From positions 1-64,000 of the forward strand of contig JBMNFF010000012.1 of NCBI GenBank assembly GCA_050949165.1: 64,000 nt of DNA. Direction: 5' to 3'. This stretch comes from DAIOXA01 sp050949165 (lineage in GTDB: Bacteria > Bacillota > Proteinivoracia > UBA4975). Below are positions 59,351-64,000 of this stretch, piece after piece; the stretch's first letter is position 1, and each line of letters starts with the position of its first letter. Below the pieces are notes generated by a model, which was not told the origin of the DNA, made no database searches, and saw nothing but the letters and a program-made list of their open reading frames with translations. The translations under genes were made by a program, and so were the position numbers.

Positions 59351-60205
59351 CTATTCTCCGCGCAATGTCACCACCACTAATTCCGGCCGGTTGAAGAGGC
59401 GCAGGGGGAAAAGGCTGTTGCCCAGGCCCCGGCTCACCACCATGGCAGTGCTCCGCTCCTGGTACACCCCCGAGGTGTACTTGGGGAACAGGCCCTGGTG
59501 GGGCGCCGCCAACCCCCCGATAAAGGGCAGGCGGAATTGGCCCCCGTGGGCGTGGCCGGAAAATACAAGGTCGACGCCATGATGAGAATACAGGCTCATC
59601 TTTTCCGGGCGATGGGAGAGGAGGATGGTGAACATCCCCTCATTTTTCACCACCAGGTCGGCCAAATGCAGGGCGAAAGTTTCATCGGCATAGAAGGCAT
59701 ATGCCATGGGGTCGGAAAGGCCCAGGAGGGCGATCTGCTCCCCCTGCCGCTCCAGGATGACGTCGGCATTGTCCAGAACCGTCGCCCCTGCCCCGGTGAG
59801 CAGATCCCGAAATTCACCGTACGCCAGGGCCTGTTCATGGTTGCCGGACACATAGTAGACCGGGGCGATCTCTGCTACTTGGGTGGCGAAGGAGCGGGCC
59901 ACCTCAAAATCCGTCCTGCGCCTATCCACCAGGTCCCCGGTGATGACCACCAGGTCCGGCTGGGCGGCCTGGATTGCCGCCAAGAGGCGGGCATTGCCGT
60001 GACCAAACTCCTTATTATGCAGGTCCGAGACTTGCACAATCCGGAATCCCCGAAAGCCCTGGGGGATTTGACTATTTATGTATTCTATCTCGGTGATGCC
60101 CAGGCCGTTATTCTGCCACCAGCAGAAAATGCCTGTCCCAAGGAGGACTAGAGTCAGTAAGGCCAATCTCTTCAGGATCCTCAAACAGATCACCTTCCTT
60201 CCCAT
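59351..60205 (-). CDS. membrane-anchored metallophosphoesterase
   Basis: A 284-residue YaeI-type calcineurin-like phosphoesterase with an N-terminal TM (~12-30). Metal motifs: VQVSDLHNKEFG, VVITGDLVDRR, YVSGNHEQ, LLSHRP and FSGHAHGGQFRLP. Probably cleaves phosphoesters or lipid phosphates outside the membrane. ATG at 60205 is the longest start; a TTG at 60184, with AAGGAAGG upstream, is an equally good alternative. Confidence 0.92.
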   Translation of the reverse strand: MGRKVICLRILKRLALLTLVLLGTGIFCWWQNNGLGITEIEYINSQIPQGFRGFRIVQVSDLHNKEFGHGNARLLAAIQAAQPDLVVITGDLVDRRRTDFEVARSFATQVAEIAPVYYVSGNHEQALAYGEFRDLLTGAGATVLDNADVILERQGEQIALLGLSDPMAYAFYADETFALHLADLVVKNEGMFTILLSHRPEKMSLYSHHGVDLVFSGHAHGGQFRLPFIGGLAAPHQGLFPKYTSGVYQERSTAMVVSRGLGNSLFPLRLFNRPELVVVTLRGE

Positions 60206-60306
60206 TGTATCTTAACCAAGGAAAATCCCAGCTTGGGAAATTAACCCTGGAGGCTCCCTTTGTGTTATTATATCTGTACCGCGACCACATGTGGGGAGGA
60301 GATTCA

Positions 60307-61188
60307 TTGTCCATAAAAAAACTCCTGTGTTGCTTCTTGGCAGCCGGGGTAATCCTGCTCCTGTTTCCGCTCACTGCCCGGGCAGACCTCGGGCCCAAGC
60401 CGTCCATCACCGTCATTGTAAATAATCCTCCTGAAGAAGAATATTTCCTGGACCTCCTCATCGACAAGGACCTGCCCTATGATAACATCACCCCAGAGGA
60501 AAGGGCTAGTTATGACCCGGTCAAACTCAATATCCTGGAAAATTACAATCGGGATGGCTGGTATCCCGGTTTGGCCCATGGCACCGGGGTTCCCCTCTTC
60601 GGCTACCTGATCGGAGAGCGGGAAGATGACCACATGGTGCACAGGTTCACCTATTTCGGGGTCCCGGATTACTACCGAGTAATTATCGTCACCCCGGATA
60701 ACCAGGTCCTGGTATCCGAACCGGTAAAAAAGATTGTCTTTGAAGAGACCATCGTGCTGGACTATGATGCCGCGTTCCGGGAAGGGAGCATTGCCATCAG
60801 CGGGCGAACTAACCTCACCCGGGCCTATGGGCAACAGTTTATAGCCACCTTAATTCCTACGCTGATTATTGAAGGGATTATCTTCTTCTTGTTCCGGTTC
60901 TCCTCCCGCCGCAACTGGCTGGTCTTCCTGGGGGTTAACCTTCTCACCCAGGTGGTCATGACTGCCATCCTGGGGACAATCCTTATCAGTGCTGGACTCT
61001 TTGGCAGCTATTTGGCCTTTATCCCCGTAGAGCTGGGCATCATCGTCATCGAGGCCATTGCCTTTGGATTCCTGCTCCGGGGTCATAGCCGCGGCAGAAG
61101 GATTCTCTTCGCCGTGGTTGCCAATATCATCAGCGCCTTCGCGGGAATCGCGATGATGACATATCAGTACTTGCTGCTTTTTGGCTAG
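60307..61188 (+). CDS. exported membrane protein of unknown function
   Basis: A 293-residue protein with signal peptide ~1-27, an extracytoplasmic domain (~28-180; KPSITVIVNNPPEEEYFLDLL) and five TM segments toward the C-terminus (~185-290). The family is not recognised. TTG 60307 is chosen because GGGGAGGAG lies upstream; a longer in-frame start at 60205 is not preferred. Divergent from the phosphoesterase. Confidence 0.75.
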   Translation: MSIKKLLCCFLAAGVILLLFPLTARADLGPKPSITVIVNNPPEEEYFLDLLIDKDLPYDNITPEERASYDPVKLNILENYNRDGWYPGLAHGTGVPLFGYLIGEREDDHMVHRFTYFGVPDYYRVIIVTPDNQVLVSEPVKKIVFEETIVLDYDAAFREGSIAISGRTNLTRAYGQQFIATLIPTLIIEGIIFFLFRFSSRRNWLVFLGVNLLTQVVMTAILGTILISAGLFGSYLAFIPVELGIIVIEAIAFGFLLRGHSRGRRILFAVVANIISAFAGIAMMTYQYLLLFG

Positions 61189-61497
61189 AGAGTTTAGCAG
61201 AACCCTTACCGGGAGTGAAATTGGTTCCCAAGCAGCAAAACGGCAGACTGCCAAGCCAACCACAAAACTGTAAGCCCAGGACTGCTTAATTCATGTCATG
61301 GGCTTATTCTCTGTTCCCTATCTTCCCGATAGAGATTGTGGGCGAAGGGCAGCTGGAAGATCCTTAATTCCGGGAGTTGGCTTGTCCGGGCTATTGCCAG
61401 ATTAACTTTTCTGCGATAGCAGTAATTTCGGAGAAATTTTGGGGAAGGCTGCAAAGAATTTACTATCTCAATCGTATTACGAGTAGGAGGGGATTAC
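61189..61497. other. 309-base intergenic region
   Basis: Holds a weak 7-bp inverted repeat (AAGCCCA at 61272, TGGGCTT at 61299) and the ribosome binding site of the sigma-factor gene. No gene or clear promoter is seen. Confidence 0.4.
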
Positions 61498-61989
61498 TTG
61501 GCTGAGCAGCGCAAAGATTTTGTATGTCAGATCATCGACGAGTACTTGGATATGCTGTATCGAATTGCCTTCCTGCATGCCAAAAACAGGGCCGATGCCG
61601 AGGATATTGTCCAAGATGTGCTGCTGAAGCTGCTGAGAAATCCTCCTGCCTTTGCAAGCAAGGCCCATGAAAAAGCTTGGCTAATTAAGGTGACGACCAA
61701 TCAGAGCCGCGATTTTCTTAAAAAAGCCTGGTTGAGGCGATCCCGGCCGCTAACCGATGGTCTGCATGCCCAGGCGCCGGAGGCGCAAAGCGAAATTATA
61801 TCCCAGCTGATGGAACTGCCGGCAAAGTACCGGGAGGTAATATTGCTCTACTACTATGAAGGCTACAGTATTGGCGAAATTGCCCGGATCTTGGGGCAGA
61901 AGGAGTCTACCGTAGGCTCACAACTGCACCGGGCCAGGAAAAAGTTGAGGTTATTAATTAGCGGGGAGGATGGGAATGGAAGAATCTAA
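61498..61989 (+). CDS. ECF-type RNA polymerase sigma factor
   Basis: A 163-residue sigma-70 family protein with region 2 (YRIAFLHAKNRADAEDIVQDVLLKLL, AWLIKVTTNQSRDFLKK) and region 4 (LPAKYREVILLYYYEGYSIGEIARILGQKESTVGSQLHRARKKL). It redirects polymerase to specific promoters and is held by the membrane anti-sigma encoded next. TTG start after AGGAGGGG. The target regulon is not visible here. Confidence 0.93.
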   Translation: MAEQRKDFVCQIIDEYLDMLYRIAFLHAKNRADAEDIVQDVLLKLLRNPPAFASKAHEKAWLIKVTTNQSRDFLKKAWLRRSRPLTDGLHAQAPEAQSEIISQLMELPAKYREVILLYYYEGYSIGEIARILGQKESTVGSQLHRARKKLRLLISGEDGNGRI

Positions 61990-63202
61990 ATTAGTGAAGG
62001 CGCTGGACGACATTAAAGCCGGTGTTGACTTCCGGAAGAGGATGAAAGATGAACTGAATGCCCAGGGAAAAACTGCGCCCCGGAAAAAATGGATGCTATA
62101 CGCTGCTGCCTTGGCGGCATCGCTATTGTTGGTAACATGGGTTGCATGGCCTGCTCCCGTCGCTTCACCCGCCGACGCTTCTGCCTTTAAAATTATAGGG
62201 ACTGACTCAGATGATAGTGCATGCTATATTATGGCGGTCTTCATCGACGGGTATAGCTACTATTCTTCAAGCTGGCATCATATTAATGCCAATGACCTCA
62301 AGAAGGGTGAGAAATTGGGGGAAGTCACCCTGGACCTGAAAGGGTTGAGGTATACCGGCGTCCCCCCGGATTTTTCCAGCACCCTCGATGTTGGGACAGA
62401 AATCTACGCTGTTCAGGGGCTGAAGCCAGAATATGCTGTCTTGGCAGTGGACGGCATTTATCAGAACGTCTTGTATCGCCAGCACAAAGTCCAAACTGAT
62501 TATACCCAGGAGTTAGGGCTTTCAGTGGCTGAGATCATCGCCATGCTAACTGCTGATCCTGCCTTGATTGCAGTGGACTTGCTGGATGAGGAGAACGGCT
62601 CATTGATGAGGCGCACCACGGATCAAGACCTGCTGGCCCTGTTTGAAAGGGATCTCCTAGACCAACCCATACTGGGCGGCGACCCAGGTCCCTATCAAAG
62701 CCGTATCCCTATTAACCTGGTTTTCCCGGGCGGCGAAGCGCTCCACATGCAGCTATATCCTGATTTCGGGATAGCGAGCACCTTCGGCGGCTATGTCCAA
62801 TTTTCACCTGAGCTTACGGCAGCTGTTCAGGACTTGGCGGACGCAGGCGTTCAATTCCCTGCAATTGCCGCTATGCTACCCTTTTCCGAAGACGAGATTG
62901 GCTACTTGCACTACGCCAACCATAGGAACAAGGAGGAAATCTGCCCGGAAGAGGTAAGATGGACCCGGGAACCGCTATTTACCATACTGCGCTATTGCCG
63001 ACTGGAAAAGGCACAGTCTGAAGCCTATAAAGAACTGGCGATTACTGTAGAGCTGGGCAGGACAGAGCAAGACAGCGTTCCGGTGCACTTTTATAACAGT
63101 GTAGAAGGTCTGCTGGTGGAGCTCCACGGGCAGCTCTACAGGTTGGTGCAAGGATCTTATGATGTCAAGAAACAAATAGAGTCTGCATTTAAAGACTACT
63201 AA
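61976..63202 (+). CDS. membrane anti-sigma-like protein with large extracytoplasmic domain
   Basis: A 408-residue protein: short basic cytoplasmic N-terminus (~1-38), one TM (~39-58), then ~350 extracytoplasmic residues with no recognised domain. Position after an ECF sigma gene with a 14-base overlap marks it as the probable anti-sigma factor. The outer domain would be the sensor. ATG 61976 preferred (GGGGAGG upstream). Confidence 0.78.
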   Translation: MEESKLVKALDDIKAGVDFRKRMKDELNAQGKTAPRKKWMLYAAALAASLLLVTWVAWPAPVASPADASAFKIIGTDSDDSACYIMAVFIDGYSYYSSSWHHINANDLKKGEKLGEVTLDLKGLRYTGVPPDFSSTLDVGTEIYAVQGLKPEYAVLAVDGIYQNVLYRQHKVQTDYTQELGLSVAEIIAMLTADPALIAVDLLDEENGSLMRRTTDQDLLALFERDLLDQPILGGDPGPYQSRIPINLVFPGGEALHMQLYPDFGIASTFGGYVQFSPELTAAVQDLADAGVQFPAIAAMLPFSEDEIGYLHYANHRNKEEICPEEVRWTREPLFTILRYCRLEKAQSEAYKELAITVELGRTEQDSVPVHFYNSVEGLLVELHGQLYRLVQGSYDVKKQIESAFKDY

Positions 63203-63206
63203 GCCC

Positions 63207-63239
63207 AAAGGCTGCCTCACGCAAAGGAGGCAGCCTTTT
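63207..63239 (+). terminator. intrinsic terminator
   Basis: A perfect 12-bp stem AAAGGCTGCCTC with its complement, ending in TTTT. Confidence 0.85.
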
Positions 63240-63357
63240 CGCTGCCTGCAAGCCGGAATAGGAATGGCGCTTATGGGCGAACCCCTTTCCTTTGGTGCGC
63301 CGTTTACAGCAGCGCAATCTTACCTTCCCGCGCTATGGGTCACGATGGGAGCGGCAT

Positions 63358-63810
63358 TTAGCTTACATTCTTGACGAAGCAGATTACCCTTTCCGCTTCC
63401 TCAAAGCCGCAGCTTTTGTGAAAAGCTTCGCTAGCGATGTTTTCGATTAGACAGTCCGAGGCAATTTGCTTTATGCCCCGTTCCCGGGCAAACTCCTCTG
63501 CCCGATTAATTAGTTTTCGGGCAATGCCTTGCCCTCTATATTCGGGCAGAACGTAAAGCGCTTCGATATAAACCACGGGAGAGGTATCTGTGCCATTGAC
63601 ATAATCATTGCGGATTGAGATATTCATAAAGGCAACTACCCGCTGATCAGCTTGGTATAAGAACCCAATTTCTTTCCGGGCAATGTTTGCAGCCGATAAA
63701 TACCCTTGATAGGTCCTATACACTTCTTTATATGGATCCTCAGGAAACAGTTTCCGCGTGAGATTTACCCAGTCATCTATGTGGGATACGTCAGCAGGGA
63801 TTATGCGCAT
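63358..63810 (-). CDS. GNAT acetyltransferase, AAC(6')-like
   Basis: A 150-residue GNAT resembling aminoglycoside 6'-N-acetyltransferases: IRNDYVNGTDTSPVVYIEALYV, acetyl-CoA loop PEYRGQGIARKLINRAEEFA, and IASDCLIENIASEAFHKSCGFEEAERVICF. Chromosomal AAC(6')-like proteins may or may not give resistance. The 3' end faces a terminator of the opposite gene. Confidence 0.88.
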   Translation of the reverse strand: MRIIPADVSHIDDWVNLTRKLFPEDPYKEVYRTYQGYLSAANIARKEIGFLYQADQRVVAFMNISIRNDYVNGTDTSPVVYIEALYVLPEYRGQGIARKLINRAEEFARERGIKQIASDCLIENIASEAFHKSCGFEEAERVICFVKNVS

Positions 63811-63962
63811 TGGATCAACCCCTTCTATTGGACTCTGCGCTGTTGGAAATTAGACCGCCTCCCGGGTAACAGTATATAGTTTAAACTGAATGCTGCCAAC
63901 CACAGGGGCAGATTTTGTTAAGAGATCCAGCTGCCAGGGACCGCTTCCTCATTTAAAAGGGA

Positions 63963-63991
63963 TTGACGTTATGTATTATTTGTATTACAAT
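63963..63991 (+). promoter_or_regulatory. promoter at the right edge
   Basis: TTGACG (63963) - 17 bases - TACAAT (63986). Presumably reads into a gene beyond the window. Confidence 0.65.
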
Positions 63992-64000
63992 ATATAGTAC

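Overview
The window looks like a chromosomal segment of a low-to-mid GC Gram-positive (Bacillota), most likely an anaerobic, clostridia-type lineage. The evidence is the strong GGAGG-type ribosome binding sites, frequent GTG/TTG starts, lipoprotein signal peptides, CWB2 cell-wall repeats, PadR/GntR/DeoR/XRE regulators, VanZ, CPBP and DUF2935 proteins, and PTS components. No rRNA, tRNA, CRISPR array, insertion sequence or complete prophage was seen. The first ~0.8 kb is AT-rich and holds only gene remnants, so it may be an acquired or decayed edge. Species cannot be assigned from the sequence alone.

Layout. 0-15 kb is a loose string of stress, sensing and modification genes: a transporter-like LuxR regulator, bacterioferritin, an iron-chaperone-like protein, an ArsC/Spx protein, a DNA glycosylase, an OmpR-type two-component pair with a candidate operator just downstream, a methyltransferase, an alpha/beta hydrolase, a serine hydrolase, DUF2935, two GNATs, a free-standing IIA-Glc, DUF2087 and DUF2200. 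15-21 kb holds a pseudouridine catabolic pair (psuK-psuG), a large CWB2/GLUG surface protein, an RluA-type pseudouridine synthase and a GNAT. 21.4-24.3 kb is the most striking locus. A leader RNA resembling a molybdenum-cofactor riboswitch, with mutually exclusive antiterminator and terminator pairings, precedes two lipoproteins with molybdopterin-oxidoreductase-like domains; the second also carries a phosphodiesterase/pyrophosphatase domain. 24-34 kb has a vWA protein, a macrodomain protein, a NatA/NatB-type ABC exporter, an ADP-ribosylglycohydrolase, a PHP phosphoesterase, cobO, a SEC-C methionine aminopeptidase, an FAD oxidoreductase and an AIM24 protein. 34-50 kb has a CPBP protease, a self-regulated XRE/membrane-protein operon, a secreted protein with four YusW-like repeats, pepT, pcp, a PadR-DUF2812 operon, a YcxB-like protein, an acyltransferase, VanZ, a GH3 hexosaminidase and a cation-efflux transporter. 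50.7-55.4 kb is a polyol PTS operon (DeoR repressor, PfkB kinase, mannitol-type IIC, IIB and IIA, zinc dehydrogenase). 55-64 kb has mscL, a YbaN-like protein, rlmA, a GntR-ABC operon, a metallophosphoesterase, an ECF sigma/anti-sigma pair and an AAC(6')-like acetyltransferase.

Cross-cutting features. At least five genes are split by a single-base indel, three of them at runs of four C or G (vWA, NatB, a small lipoprotein, a BtrH-like gene, the PfkB kinase). This looks more like consensus error than mass pseudogenization. A short palindromic repeat family built on GGGACGG is scattered through 28-50 kb and appears to have extended the 3' end of pcp. Five regulators (XRE, PadR, DeoR, GntR and the OmpR-type regulator) have recognisable repeat or palindrome operators at their own or adjacent promoters.
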